Below the pieces are notes generated by a model. The model was given only the letters and a program-made list of their open reading frames with translations, was not told the origin of the DNA and made no database searches. Position numbers and translations under genes: made by a program. A DNA stretch of 64,000 bases from Clavibacter michiganensis (GTDB taxonomy: Bacteria > Actinomycetota > Actinomycetes > Actinomycetales > Microbacteriaceae): positions 2,356,001 to 2,420,000 of the forward strand of contig NZ_CP080437.1 in the NCBI RefSeq assembly GCF_021216655.1, given 5' to 3'. This document shows, in pieces, positions 54,371-63,125 of this stretch; position 1 is the stretch's first letter; each line of letters begins with the position of its first letter.

Positions 54371-54799
54371 TCACAGGTACATCTTGGGCGGGCGCGTTGC
54401 GGAGACCGACCACTTTTGCCACCGACCTGTGTCGATGGTCCCCTGCGACCCGGCGTAGTAGTGCGCGAGGTCGCAGAAGGGGTTGTTGTAGCTGAAGATC
54501 TGAAAGCGTCCAGGAAACGGCAGGCGTACCGTCTTGGTCATCCATTCGCGATTCCCGAACAAAGGAGGAGTTGAGTAGAGGAGCCAGCAGTGGCCATCCG
54601 TTCCGTCCGCGTTCTCCACGAGAATAGACTGAACGTTCGGACCCGAGCGCGACCAATGAGCCTGGAAGGTGACCTGCGTGGTGTGGGCACTGGCCATGGC
54701 CGGCGCGGCTCCGGCACCTAGGGAAAGCCCGGCGGTCAGCAGTAGGACGAGAGCGCCGGCTGTGTGGCGTATGGGGCGGGTGACTGGAGAGAAGGGCAT
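54371..54799 (-). CDS. Small secreted two-Cys protein, paralogue of the 14267-14725 product
   Basis: 142 residues from the ATG at 54799 (caaagga upstream). The signal peptide is TAGALVLLLTAGLSLGAGAA, with cleavage after AMA. The mature part is about 105 residues with two Cys (GHCWLLYSTP and NPFCDLAHYY). Its alignable features with the 14267 protein are the first strand (VTFQAHWSRS), SILVENADGTDGHCWL, TVRLPFPGRFQIFSYNNPFC and WSVSATRPPK. No named family is known to me. The pair is 40 kb apart and only distantly similar, so not a recent duplication. Confidence 0.7.
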   Translation of the reverse strand: MPFSPVTRPIRHTAGALVLLLTAGLSLGAGAAPAMASAHTTQVTFQAHWSRSGPNVQSILVENADGTDGHCWLLYSTPPLFGNREWMTKTVRLPFPGRFQIFSYNNPFCDLAHYYAGSQGTIDTGRWQKWSVSATRPPKMYL

Positions 54800-55117
54800 G
54801 GCAGTCCTTTGGTTCGGGGTGTGGTGGGCTGGAACGCGGGCTGACGCCGTGGAGGCTGCCAGGGTCAGCCGTTCGCCCTGTGTCGCTCATTATTTGTCCC
54901 GATCGGCGCTGACCGGCGTGATGATCCACAGGCGCAACTACCTCACGCGATCAGATCGTCCGGCACGGGATCCCTGCCCGGATCACCTCGTCGTCGAGTG
55001 GCGGCCGCGGAGTCATGTATCTCAGGTGTGACCTACGCCGCTGGGCGGCGGTACATGCCGGCTAGGAGTGGACTACGTCGCAGTCGCCAGCGTCATGCCT
55101 GGCGCTGGGAAAGCCCG
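54800..55117. other. Intergenic region
   Basis: Promoter side of the small secreted protein gene and downstream side of the Cys-rich gene. No ORF stands out. Confidence 0.4.
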
Positions 55118-55285
55118 CTAGCCCCGGCGGAAGAGTTTGGCGATTAGTCCACCACCCGACTCGCCCTTCGGGTGGCCCTGACACCGGTCCGATTGCGCAA
55201 GTCCCCGCATGACTTGCTCCACGTGCTGCCCGCACCCCGCCCAGTCCTCCTTTCCGCACACCCGGCATGTCACCCGTCGACACAT
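55118..55285 (-). CDS. Small Cys-rich protein of sulfur/metal operons
   Basis: 55 residues from the ATG at 55285 with aggagg 7 bases upstream. MCRRVTCRVCGKEDWAGCGQ, HVEQVMRGLAQSDRCQGHPK: two CxxC-type clusters and a late C-x-x-H suggest a zinc-binding knuckle. Proteins of this pattern are, from memory, frequent beside CsoR-type regulators in actinobacteria. It is transcribed divergently from the CoA-disulfide reductase gene across the CsoR-type operator, so common control is likely. Confidence 0.65.
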   Translation of the reverse strand: MCRRVTCRVCGKEDWAGCGQHVEQVMRGLAQSDRCQGHPKGESGGGLIAKLFRRG

Positions 55286-55334
55286 CTCGTTCCTCCTGTT
55301 CATCGCCTGCTGCAGTTGCAGCACACTACGAATG

Positions 55335-55350
55335 ATACCCCCAGGGGTAT
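55335..55350. promoter_or_regulatory. CsoR/CstR-type operator between the divergent genes
   Basis: ataccccc-aggggtat is a near-perfect 16-bp inverted repeat of the ATACCC...GGGTAT type bound by CsoR-family repressors. It is 10 bp upstream of the reductase ATG, and the matching repressor gene is the third gene of that operon. Confidence 0.75.
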
Positions 55351-55360
55351 AGTTGACGCC

Positions 55361-57019
55361 ATGAGGACAGTGATCATCGGAGGAGTGGCCGGCGGGATGT
55401 CGGCGGCGACGCGGCTGCGTCGACTGGACGAGGAGCGCGAGATCCTCGTGTTCGAGCGCGGCGCGTACGTGTCGTTCGCGAACTGCGGACTCCCGTACTA
55501 CGTCGGCGGAGTGATCCCGGAGAGGGCGTCGCTTCTGCTGCAGACCCCCGAGTCGCTCGCGGCGCGCTTCCGTCTCGACGTGCGGGTGCGGCACGAGGTC
55601 GTCGGCATCGACGCGGGCGCGAAGACCGTCGCGGTGCGCGATCTCGACGCGGGCACCGTCGACACGGTCGTGTACGACGACCTGGTCATCGCGGCGGGCG
55701 CCGGCGCCGCGCCCGGCGGGACCGATGGCGGCGTCCCCTCCTCCACCCTGCGCAGCGTGGAGGACGTCGACCGCATCATGGCCCTCCTCGCCGGCGCGCC
55801 CGATCCGCACGCCGTCGTGGTCGGCGCCGGCTTCATCGGGCTCGAGGCTGTCGAGAACCTCCTCGCCCGCGGCGTCCACGTGACGCTCGTGCAGCGCGGG
55901 CAGCAGGTGCTCTCCCCGCTGGATCCGGAGATGGCCGCCCCCGTCCGCGAGGCCCTGGAGGCCGCGGGCGTGGACGTCCGGGCCGGCACGACCGTCACCG
56001 GCGCCGCGGACGGGCACGTAGACCTCGACGACGGCACGCGCGTGCGGGCCGACCTGGTGATCCAGGCCGCCGGCGTCCACCCCGAGACAGGCTTAGCTGA
56101 GGCAGCCAGTCTGCGTCTCGGCCCGAGCGGCGGCATCGCCGTCGACGCTCGTCAGCGCACGAGCGACCCGTCGATCTGGGCGGTCGGGGACGGCGTGGAG
56201 AAGATCGACCACATCGACGGCACCCCGACGCTGGTGACCATGGCGGGACTCGCCAACCGGCACGGGCGAGCGGCGGCCGACGACATCGCCGGCGCCGCGA
56301 CGACGGACGCCGCGCCCGCCCTCGGGACCGCGATCCTCGGCCTCCTCGGCCTCACCGTCGGGCTCGTCGGGTGGAACGAGAAGCGCCTCGTCGCGGAGGG
56401 GCGGCCCCTCCGGATCATCCACACGCACTCCGCCTCGCACGCGGGCTACTACCCGGGTGCGCAGCATATGGCGATCAAGCTCCTCGTCGACCCGGACGAC
56501 GACCGGATCCTCGGTGCGCAGATCGTCGGCCGCGACGGCGTCGACAAGCGCCTGGACGTGATCGCAGTGGCCATGTCCGCAGGACTCACCGCTTCCGCGC
56601 TGACGCGGCTCGAGCTGGCCTACGCGCCTCAGTACGGATCCGCGAAGGACCCCGTGAACCTCCTCGGCTATGTCGCTGAGAATGCCGCCACCGGCACGAC
56701 TCGCTCGATCCAGTGGCACGAACTCGAGGACTCCCTTGCCGCCGGTGCCACCCTGGTGGATGTGAGGACGGCCAGCGAACACGCGACCGCCGCGATCCCC
56801 GGCGCTGTGTCGTTGCCCTTGGACGAGCTGCGCGCGCGCCACCACGAGCTCCCGGCGGGACCGCTGGTCGTGCACTGCCAGGTCGGACAGCGCGGACACA
56901 CCGCCGCGCGCCTCCTGGCCCAGCTCGGGCACGACGTCCGCAACCTCGACGGCGGCTTGCTCACCTGGCGCGCCGGAACCGCATCCACGACCCGCAACAC
57001 CACCGGGACCGCGGCCTAA
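55361..57019 (+). CDS. cdr: CoA-disulfide reductase with C-terminal rhodanese domain
   Basis: 552 residues. N-terminal FAD-binding MRTVIIGGVAGGMSAATRLR, active Cys42 in SFANCGLPYY, NAD-binding HAVVVGAGFIGLEAVENLLA and the second FAD motif SIWAVGDGVEKIDH. A C-terminal rhodanese domain (from about residue 455) has Cys506 in VVHCQVGQRGH. Such fusions reduce CoA or bacillithiol/mycothiol-type disulfides and persulfides and polysulfides with NAD(P)H. First gene of a three-gene operon with a rhodanese and a CstR-like repressor. A dead copy lies at 42843-43986. Confidence 0.9.
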   Translation: MRTVIIGGVAGGMSAATRLRRLDEEREILVFERGAYVSFANCGLPYYVGGVIPERASLLLQTPESLAARFRLDVRVRHEVVGIDAGAKTVAVRDLDAGTVDTVVYDDLVIAAGAGAAPGGTDGGVPSSTLRSVEDVDRIMALLAGAPDPHAVVVGAGFIGLEAVENLLARGVHVTLVQRGQQVLSPLDPEMAAPVREALEAAGVDVRAGTTVTGAADGHVDLDDGTRVRADLVIQAAGVHPETGLAEAASLRLGPSGGIAVDARQRTSDPSIWAVGDGVEKIDHIDGTPTLVTMAGLANRHGRAAADDIAGAATTDAAPALGTAILGLLGLTVGLVGWNEKRLVAEGRPLRIIHTHSASHAGYYPGAQHMAIKLLVDPDDDRILGAQIVGRDGVDKRLDVIAVAMSAGLTASALTRLELAYAPQYGSAKDPVNLLGYVAENAATGTTRSIQWHELEDSLAAGATLVDVRTASEHATAAIPGAVSLPLDELRARHHELPAGPLVVHCQVGQRGHTAARLLAQLGHDVRNLDGGLLTWRAGTASTTRNTTGTAA

Positions 57020-57035
57020 TAGGAGACGGGACACC

Positions 57036-57335
57036 ATGACGAGCATCACCGTCCAGCAGCTCGCCGCCTCCGCGGGAGCCACCATCATCGATGTGCGCGA
57101 ACCCGACGAGTACGCCGCCGGTCACGCGCGGTCCGCAGTGAACGTCCCGCTGTCCGAGCTCGGCGAACGCATCGACGGGATCCCCGCGGACCGGCCCGTG
57201 CACTTCATCTGCCAGTCCGGGGGCCGCAGCGCCCGAGCCACAGAGGCGCTCAACGCCTGCGGCATCGACGCCATCGAGGTCACCGGGGGCACCACCGCCT
57301 GGATTGACGCCGACCTGACGACCGACCGCGCATGA
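57036..57335 (+). CDS. Single-domain rhodanese
   Basis: 99 residues: TIIDVREPDEYAAGHARSAV, NVPLSELGERIDG and the active loop VHFICQSGGRSARA with Cys59. It transfers sulfane sulfur between persulfide carriers. The gap to the preceding gene is 16 bp with a good site (ataggagacg). The stop overlaps the start of the repressor gene, so all three genes are translated as a unit. Confidence 0.9.
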   Translation: MTSITVQQLAASAGATIIDVREPDEYAAGHARSAVNVPLSELGERIDGIPADRPVHFICQSGGRSARATEALNACGIDAIEVTGGTTAWIDADLTTDRA

Positions 57336-57649
57336 ACGACACCAGCGGACAGCTCCACGACGCCGTCGCGGTGCGAAAGGTCGCGAACCGCCTCAAGCGC
57401 GCCCAAGGCCAGCTCAGTGCTGTCATCGCCGCCGTCGAGAACGGCGGCGACTGCCGCGACGTCGTCACCCAGCTCGCTGCCGTGTCCAGTGCGCTGGATC
57501 GTGCCGGTTTCCTGATCGTCTCCACCGCGATGCAGCAGTGCTTGGTCGCTGACAACGTCACCGACCTCGACGCCACCAAGAACGGTGAAGCGTCACCTCG
57601 AAAGCTCACCATGGAGGAGATCGAGAGGCTCTTCCTCACACTCGCGTAG
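57332..57649 (+). CDS. CsoR-family repressor, CstR-like (persulfide sensor type)
   Basis: 105 residues, all-helical DUF156 pattern: VANRLKRAQGQLSAVIAAVE, GDCRDVVTQLAAVSSALDRA and IVSTAMQQCLV. The two sensor cysteines, Cys41 and Cys70, are present. The His that Cu(I)-binding CsoR has four residues before the second Cys is Ala66 here. Loss of this His with both Cys kept is typical of CstR-type sensors that respond to sulfide or persulfide rather than copper. Linked rhodanese and CoA-disulfide reductase genes support this. It presumably binds the operator at 55335-55350. Confidence 0.85.
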   Translation: MNDTSGQLHDAVAVRKVANRLKRAQGQLSAVIAAVENGGDCRDVVTQLAAVSSALDRAGFLIVSTAMQQCLVADNVTDLDATKNGEASPRKLTMEEIERLFLTLA

Positions 57650-57674
57650 CGGTCACACCGTGTCTCGGAAATCC

Positions 57675-57845
57675 TCAGCGTGTCGGGACGGGCAGCTCGG
57701 GTGGCGAGGACACGGCGGCGACGAGGACCAGCACGAGCACCGTCGCATTGCGGGGCCTGAGCTGCTCGCCGAGGAAGCCCGGTAGGGGCGGCCCTACGAG
57801 GAAGGCGACGTAGCCGACGGTCGCGACGGCGGCGGCGGTCGACGT
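57675..57845 (-). pseudogene. C-terminal fragment of an MFS transporter
   Basis: The minus strand reads [40 protein letters not shown] and [14 protein letters not shown] before a stop at 57675. The GPPxxGFLGE turn and surrounding hydrophobic segments match the last two helices of a drug/metabolite MFS transporter. Upstream sequence is missing. Confidence 0.55.
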
Positions 57846-57883
57846 GGGGTGGAGAGGAGACGGCTACTTGACGCGAGTGGCTG

Positions 57884-58675
57884 TTACAGCACGGACGCCA
57901 TCTGCCTGGCGATCATACCCGTCGCCCAGCGCGGGGCCAGGCGGACGAGTCGGTCGAGGAGACGAGCGTCACTTCCCACGAGGATGCGGAACTTGCTCCT
58001 CTCGATCCCGTCGACGATCGCCCGTCCCGCATCCTCCGGAGTCGTGGCTTTGACCTTCTTGCCTTTGGCGTCGATCATCGCGACGCCCGAGTTGCCGGTG
58101 AGGTTCGTGGAGATGTTGCCGGGGAAGATGGTCGAGACAGTGAGGCCGGTGCCCAGCGCCTCTGCGTAGAGACCTTCGCTGAACTGCTTGACCGCCCCTT
58201 TGCTGGCTCCATAGAACGTCTGGCTGGCAAACGGGATGAGCGCTGACAGGCTCGACATGTTGACCAGCGCGGCGCTGGGACGGGAGCGCAGGATCGGGAG
58301 GAACGCGCGGCACACGTTGACGGTTCCCCAGAAGTTGACATCCATGACCCGTTGAGTCACGTCGATGGGGAGCTCCTCGAACGGGGCGAAGGAGTGGATG
58401 ATCCCGGCGATGTTGATGACGCCGTCGACGTGAGGATGCTGCATCAGCACTTCGTCGCGGAGCACGGCGATGGCATTCCGGTCGGTGACGTTCGCGGTGT
58501 GCACGGTCATGCGGCCTGTACTGCTCTGCGCGAGCTGTAGTGTGTCGGCGAGGCCGTTCTCGTTGAGGTCGACCGCCGCGACGTGACCGCCTCGACGCAT
58601 GATCTCGAGAGCGACCTGTCGGCCCATGCCGTTGCCGCCTCCGGTGACGACGAAGACCTTGTCGTGAATCTGCAT
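57884..58675 (-). CDS. Short-chain dehydrogenase/reductase (SDR)
   Basis: 263 residues. Cofactor motif VFVVTGGGNGMGRQVALEIM, NIAG at about 93, catalytic Ser in LVNMSSLSALIPF and YGASKGAVKQF (Tyr-x-x-x-Lys), then FPGNISTNLTGNSG. It is a classical NAD(P)-dependent SDR. The last gene of the minus-strand sugar operon, starting 10 bp after the GH3 gene's stop. The substrate may be an aglycone or sugar alcohol released by the neighbouring glycosidases (inference). Clavibacter tomA-type regions carry similar glycosidase clusters. Confidence 0.88.
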   Translation of the reverse strand: MQIHDKVFVVTGGGNGMGRQVALEIMRRGGHVAAVDLNENGLADTLQLAQSSTGRMTVHTANVTDRNAIAVLRDEVLMQHPHVDGVINIAGIIHSFAPFEELPIDVTQRVMDVNFWGTVNVCRAFLPILRSRPSAALVNMSSLSALIPFASQTFYGASKGAVKQFSEGLYAEALGTGLTVSTIFPGNISTNLTGNSGVAMIDAKGKKVKATTPEDAGRAIVDGIERSKFRILVGSDARLLDRLVRLAPRWATGMIARQMASVL

Positions 58676-58685
58676 GGCTTGCTCC

Positions 58686-61073
58686 TCAGCGATCGGACGT
58701 GACGCGGCTCGGTCGAGTGCGTTCGGAAGGTTCGACGTTGTGGCTGTCCCCGATGAGGAGCGTCTCCGCGGTGAGCCTGATGTCCGCCGAGGACCCTCCG
58801 ATGAACAGCTCTACGCGGCCAGGTTCGATGAGCCATCCCTCTCGCTTGTCCCAGAGGGCGAGCATGGCGGTGGGGATGTGGACTGAGAGCCGTCGTGCTT
58901 CTCCAGCGGCGAGAGGGACGCGATCGAAGGCGAGGAGGACGCGGGGAGGGCGGACTGTCCGGGCATGGACGTCGTGCCCGTACACCTGGATGACCTCCTC
59001 GCCCGCTCGCTGTCCGGTATTGCGCACGGTGAACGCGAGGCGGATGGTCCCGTCGGTAGGGACGGTCGGGGAATCGAGGGTGAGACCGCTGTAGTCGAAG
59101 GCCGTGTAGCTGAGGCCGTGCCCGAAGGGGAAGAGCGCGCGGATGGAACCATCCACGTATGCCGGCCCTTGGAGGCTGCGCCCGTAGGTCACCGGAGCGG
59201 CGCCGCTTGATCCCAGCATCGCGATAGGGAGTCGACCCGCCGGATTGCTGTCTCCGAAGAGCATTGCGGCCGTGGCGTTCCCTGCTTCTTCCCCGCCGAA
59301 CCAGGTGGTCACGATAGCCGGGACAGATTCCGCCATCCAGTCCACGGCGAAAGGTCGGCCGTGACTCAGCACTACGACCGTGGGAGTTCCTGTCGCGACG
59401 ACCGCTTCGACCAGCTCGCGTTGAACTCCGGGAAGAGCGAGGTCTGAGCTGTCCAGTCCCTCGCCGACGGTTCCAAGGCTGTTGATCCCCGACTGGTCGC
59501 CGACGACGACGATCGCGACCTCCGCTGCCCGGGCTGCTCGCACGGCGTCGTCGAATCCGCTCCGGTCGTGGCTGGCGATGCGGCTTCCGGAAGCGTAGAG
59601 CACGTCGACGTCGGCGCCCGCTCGAGAGCGGATTCCATCCAGGAACGTCACGATCGGGACGGATTCCACCAGCAGCTTCGCGTCATCGGGGCCAGCGCCG
59701 GCGAGGCCCTCCGTGTCCGCGGCTCGAGACTGCGGGTCATTGGCGGCGGCGAACTGGACGGTCATGCTGTCAAGCACGTGGTAGCTGTAGTGCCCGAGCT
59801 GGCCCAACGGACGGTCGGCATTCGGACCGATGACGGCGATGGAGGAGAGATCTGCTGGTAGCGGTAGGAGAGGTGTCCCGTTGACGGCCTGATTCTGGAG
59901 CAGCACGATCGATTCCGAGGCGACGGTCATCGCCAGCTCACGCGCCTCCTCCGAGTCGAGTGTCTGCGGAACCGCTTCCACGTCGACGTAGGGGTTCTCG
60001 AAGAGACCGAGCTCGAACTTGGCGCTCAACACCTTGGTGACGGCGCGGTCGAGGGTCGCATCGTGAAGGAGCCCCTCCTCGAGGGCCCGGAGGATCTTGT
60101 CGGCGGAGTTGCTGTTGGCGAGATCGACGTCCATGCCAGCGGTGAAGGCTTGAGCGTAGGCGGCGACGACGTTCTCGGCCGTGCCGTGCTTGGTGTGCAG
60201 CTGGGGGACGGCTTCGAGGTCGGAGATGACCAGACCGGTAAAGTCGTACTCGTCGCGAAGCAGACCGGTGAGCAGGTCGTGCGATCCGGAGACGGGGCTG
60301 CCGTCGAGGTCGTTGTACGAAGGCATCACAGCCCGTGCCCCGCCTTCGCGGACAGCAACTTCGAATGGGCGTCCGTACACCTCTCGAAGCTCTCTCTCTC
60401 CGATGTTGGCCGTCTCCGTGTTCCGGCCGCCGTCGCTGGCGCTGTAGCCGACGAAGTGCTTCAGTGTGGCGATGACGGGGCGGTCAGGGACGGCTCCCTG
60501 AATGCCTCGGACGAAGGCAGAGGCGATCTGGCCGACGAGGTAAGGGTCCTCACCGTATGTCTCGCTCACCCGTCCCCAGCGCGGGTCCTGAGCGACATCG
60601 GCCAGAGGTGACAGCGCCTGTCGGGCGCCGACGGAGACCATCTGTGCGCCGATCGTCGCGCTCATCCGTTCGACGAGGTCGGGATTCCAGGTCGAGGCCT
60701 GTGCAATGGCTTCGGGGAACATCGTCGCGTCGCGGACCTTGAAGCCCACGAGAGCTTCTTCCGCGAAGAGGACGGGGATGCCCAATCGTGTCTTCTCGAC
60801 GTGGACACGTTGCAGCTCGTTGGCGAGACGGGCTGTCTCGCGCGGCGGCATGCGCATTGAGCACAAGCCGGCGGTGACGATTCCCCAGCCGGTGTCCGGC
60901 GGGGTGCGGGTGTCGACCATCGCTCCGAAGGGTGAGACCAGCTGCGCCGCCTTCTCGGCCGCGGTCATGCGACCGAGAAGGTCGGCGATGCGCTCCACGA
61001 CGGGGCGGGAGGCATCTCGGTAGGGCGCGTGCTGGAGGAAGTGGTCCTCCGTCGTGTCTGCGGGGCTCGTCAT
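58686..61073 (-). CDS. Family 3 beta-glucosidase with Fn3-like domain
   Basis: 795 residues, no signal peptide, so cytoplasmic. GH3 N-domain: ALSPLADVAQDPRWGRVSET, YGEDPYLVG, TLKHFVGYSASDGGRN and the nucleophile Asp285 in TGLVISDLEAVP. The C-domain has the acid/base region IVVVGDQSGINSLGTVGEGL, then SVPAIVTTWFGGEEAGNATA. A C-terminal Fn3-like module (GEEVIQVYGHDVHA) completes the classic bacterial beta-glucosidase/xylosidase architecture. It would hydrolyse imported beta-glycosides. It lies between another GH3 (145 bp upstream) and the SDR gene. Confidence 0.92.
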   Translation of the reverse strand: MTSPADTTEDHFLQHAPYRDASRPVVERIADLLGRMTAAEKAAQLVSPFGAMVDTRTPPDTGWGIVTAGLCSMRMPPRETARLANELQRVHVEKTRLGIPVLFAEEALVGFKVRDATMFPEAIAQASTWNPDLVERMSATIGAQMVSVGARQALSPLADVAQDPRWGRVSETYGEDPYLVGQIASAFVRGIQGAVPDRPVIATLKHFVGYSASDGGRNTETANIGERELREVYGRPFEVAVREGGARAVMPSYNDLDGSPVSGSHDLLTGLLRDEYDFTGLVISDLEAVPQLHTKHGTAENVVAAYAQAFTAGMDVDLANSNSADKILRALEEGLLHDATLDRAVTKVLSAKFELGLFENPYVDVEAVPQTLDSEEARELAMTVASESIVLLQNQAVNGTPLLPLPADLSSIAVIGPNADRPLGQLGHYSYHVLDSMTVQFAAANDPQSRAADTEGLAGAGPDDAKLLVESVPIVTFLDGIRSRAGADVDVLYASGSRIASHDRSGFDDAVRAARAAEVAIVVVGDQSGINSLGTVGEGLDSSDLALPGVQRELVEAVVATGTPTVVVLSHGRPFAVDWMAESVPAIVTTWFGGEEAGNATAAMLFGDSNPAGRLPIAMLGSSGAAPVTYGRSLQGPAYVDGSIRALFPFGHGLSYTAFDYSGLTLDSPTVPTDGTIRLAFTVRNTGQRAGEEVIQVYGHDVHARTVRPPRVLLAFDRVPLAAGEARRLSVHIPTAMLALWDKREGWLIEPGRVELFIGGSSADIRLTAETLLIGDSHNVEPSERTRPSRVTSDR

Positions 61074-61217
61074 CGTCGTCCTTTCAGGGCGGAGCCCGCA
61101 CTGCCATGAGTGAAGCTCTCGCCGGGCTGCTGTGTGCCGCGGGTGGGGAGAGTGAGGATGAGGAGGAGCGGTCTACCGCCGACTCGTGTCAGCTGCAGTC
61201 GCTCCCGCTGACCTTGC

Positions 61218-63056
61218 TCAGGGGAGATCGAGGCCGAACCCGATCGGGAACAGCGGGTCCCATGTGCTGGAGGGTGCATCCGGCGCGGAGAGCCGGATGG
61301 CTTCCATCGATCGCGGGATCTCGACGGGAAGACGTCCCGACGGGGTGACCCGTCCAGCGAGGGCAGCCAGGAGCGCTTCATCGGATACTCCGAAGGTGAC
61401 CGTCAATCCGGCGAGAGCATCCACGACGGGAGCGAGCAGGGCCGGCCGGTCGAGCGCGACGTCGAGGATGAGCGGCGTCGTCTCGGCGATGGTCCGGAGG
61501 TGGTGAACCAGTCCCGGACGCATCTCCAGCGACCCCTGGTGGAAGTAGCTCTCAAGGAACAGGTCATCTCGAGGTTCGTACGGCGCTTCGATGCGGATGA
61601 TCGCGATGTCGGCATCCTCGAGCTCCGCAACAGGTGTGCCGACCTGGGCGAGGGCGCTCACGTCGATCCCTTCTGAGTACACCCGCATGCCCGGAAGGAC
61701 CGGCAGGACGGGCGCACTCTCAGAGCGGCCGTTCTTCAGCACCACCACTGACCTCGACTGAGCGTCCAGGCCGGCCCGCCGCGACTCGGCGTTGCCGACG
61801 TGCTCTGCTGCTGCGTCCTCGTCGACGAAGGGGTTGTCGAACAGTCCAAGCTGGAACTTCACCAGGAGCAGCCGTCGCGCGGATTCGTCGATCCGAGCTT
61901 CGGAGATGCTGCCGTCGTGGACGAGGTCCAGGAGCAGATCGGTGCACTGCTCGCCGCCGAACTGGTCGGCGCCCGCCTCGATGATCTTCACCATGCGCTG
62001 TCGGGCGTCGAGGTGCTCGACTCCCCAGGCCCGGGCGGGCAGGACCCGGTCGCCGACGATGTTGTCGTTGACGAGTTCCCAGTCGGTGAGGATCACACCC
62101 TCGAAGCCCAGCTTCTCCCGCAGGAGCCCCGTGAGGATCTGCTTGTTGTAGCCGAAACCGACTTCCTCGATGGGCTCGCCGTCGATCTCGAGTCCGACGG
62201 GCATGCCGTAATAGGGCATGATCGCCGCCGTGCCGTTGCGGAGGGCGGCTTCGAAGGGTCGCAGGTGCACCCCGAATGCATCCGCCGGGTAGACCTGCTC
62301 ACGCCCGTACGGGAAGTGCGCGTCCTCGCCGTCCTTCTGGGGACCAGCGCCGGGGAAGTGCTTCGTGACGCACGCCACGCTGGTGGCGTCTAGGGCGGGG
62401 CCCTGGAACCCCTCGAGGTAAGCGGTGGTGTAGTCCACGGCCAGGTCAGGGTCGGCGCCGAAGGATTGCAGCTGCCGCGTCCATCGCGGTTCGCTCGCAA
62501 GGTCGACCTGCGGGTGCAGCGCCATGCTGATGCCCACGGCGCGGTACTCGTCGCGGGCGATCTCCGCGAACTCGCGGACGGTGGCGCTGTCCCGCAGCGC
62601 GGCCATGCCGAGCGTGTCGGGCCACTGCGAGAAGGGGCCGGCGGTGAAGGAGGCTCCGACATTGTCGACGAACGCATGCCGCGGATCCGTCGAGATGGTC
62701 ACGGGGATGCCGTGCGGTGTCTGCGCGGCAAGGCGCTGCAACGAATTGTTCCACCGCGCGGCTTCGCGGGCGCTGTTGATGCGGTGCACGTTGAAGTGAT
62801 TGATGAAGCGCTCTCGAACGACCTCCGTCGTCGGCGACTTGCTGATCGCTCCCGGTTCTTCCAACAGGTCGCCATCCGGCCCGATCTCGATGACGGTGTG
62901 GAAGAGCAGGCCGATCTTCTCCTCGAGGCTCAGACGCTGGAGGAGGTCGTCGGTGCGCTCCTGGGCGCTGAGTTCCGGGTCCTCGTAAGGCTCCATGCGG
63001 TCGTTGCCGTCGAAGTGTCGGGAGGCCGCGGTCGTGCGGGCGGAGGTGGTGGTCAT
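61218..63056 (-). CDS. Family 3 glycoside hydrolase (short form)
   Basis: 612 residues, no signal peptide. LSLEEKIGLLFHTVIEIGPD, GIPVTISTDPRHAFVDNV, MALHPQVDLASEPRWTRQLQ, VTKHFPGAGPQKDGEDAHFP and the nucleophile Asp325 in GVILTDWELV are GH3 motifs. The C-domain is present but no Fn3 module, so it is about 180 residues shorter than the neighbour. The KHFPGAGPQKDG sequence marks an exo-beta-glucosidase/glucohydrolase subgroup rather than NagZ. It is co-transcribed with the permease gene upstream (69-bp gap). Confidence 0.9.
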   Translation of the reverse strand: MTTTSARTTAASRHFDGNDRMEPYEDPELSAQERTDDLLQRLSLEEKIGLLFHTVIEIGPDGDLLEEPGAISKSPTTEVVRERFINHFNVHRINSAREAARWNNSLQRLAAQTPHGIPVTISTDPRHAFVDNVGASFTAGPFSQWPDTLGMAALRDSATVREFAEIARDEYRAVGISMALHPQVDLASEPRWTRQLQSFGADPDLAVDYTTAYLEGFQGPALDATSVACVTKHFPGAGPQKDGEDAHFPYGREQVYPADAFGVHLRPFEAALRNGTAAIMPYYGMPVGLEIDGEPIEEVGFGYNKQILTGLLREKLGFEGVILTDWELVNDNIVGDRVLPARAWGVEHLDARQRMVKIIEAGADQFGGEQCTDLLLDLVHDGSISEARIDESARRLLLVKFQLGLFDNPFVDEDAAAEHVGNAESRRAGLDAQSRSVVVLKNGRSESAPVLPVLPGMRVYSEGIDVSALAQVGTPVAELEDADIAIIRIEAPYEPRDDLFLESYFHQGSLEMRPGLVHHLRTIAETTPLILDVALDRPALLAPVVDALAGLTVTFGVSDEALLAALAGRVTPSGRLPVEIPRSMEAIRLSAPDAPSSTWDPLFPIGFGLDLP

Positions 63057-63125
63057 GGGGATCCGTTTCGTGCGGTCAGAGCAGCGTCGATGCGGTCTGG
63101 AAGGGGTGGCTGGTCGCTGTGGCGG

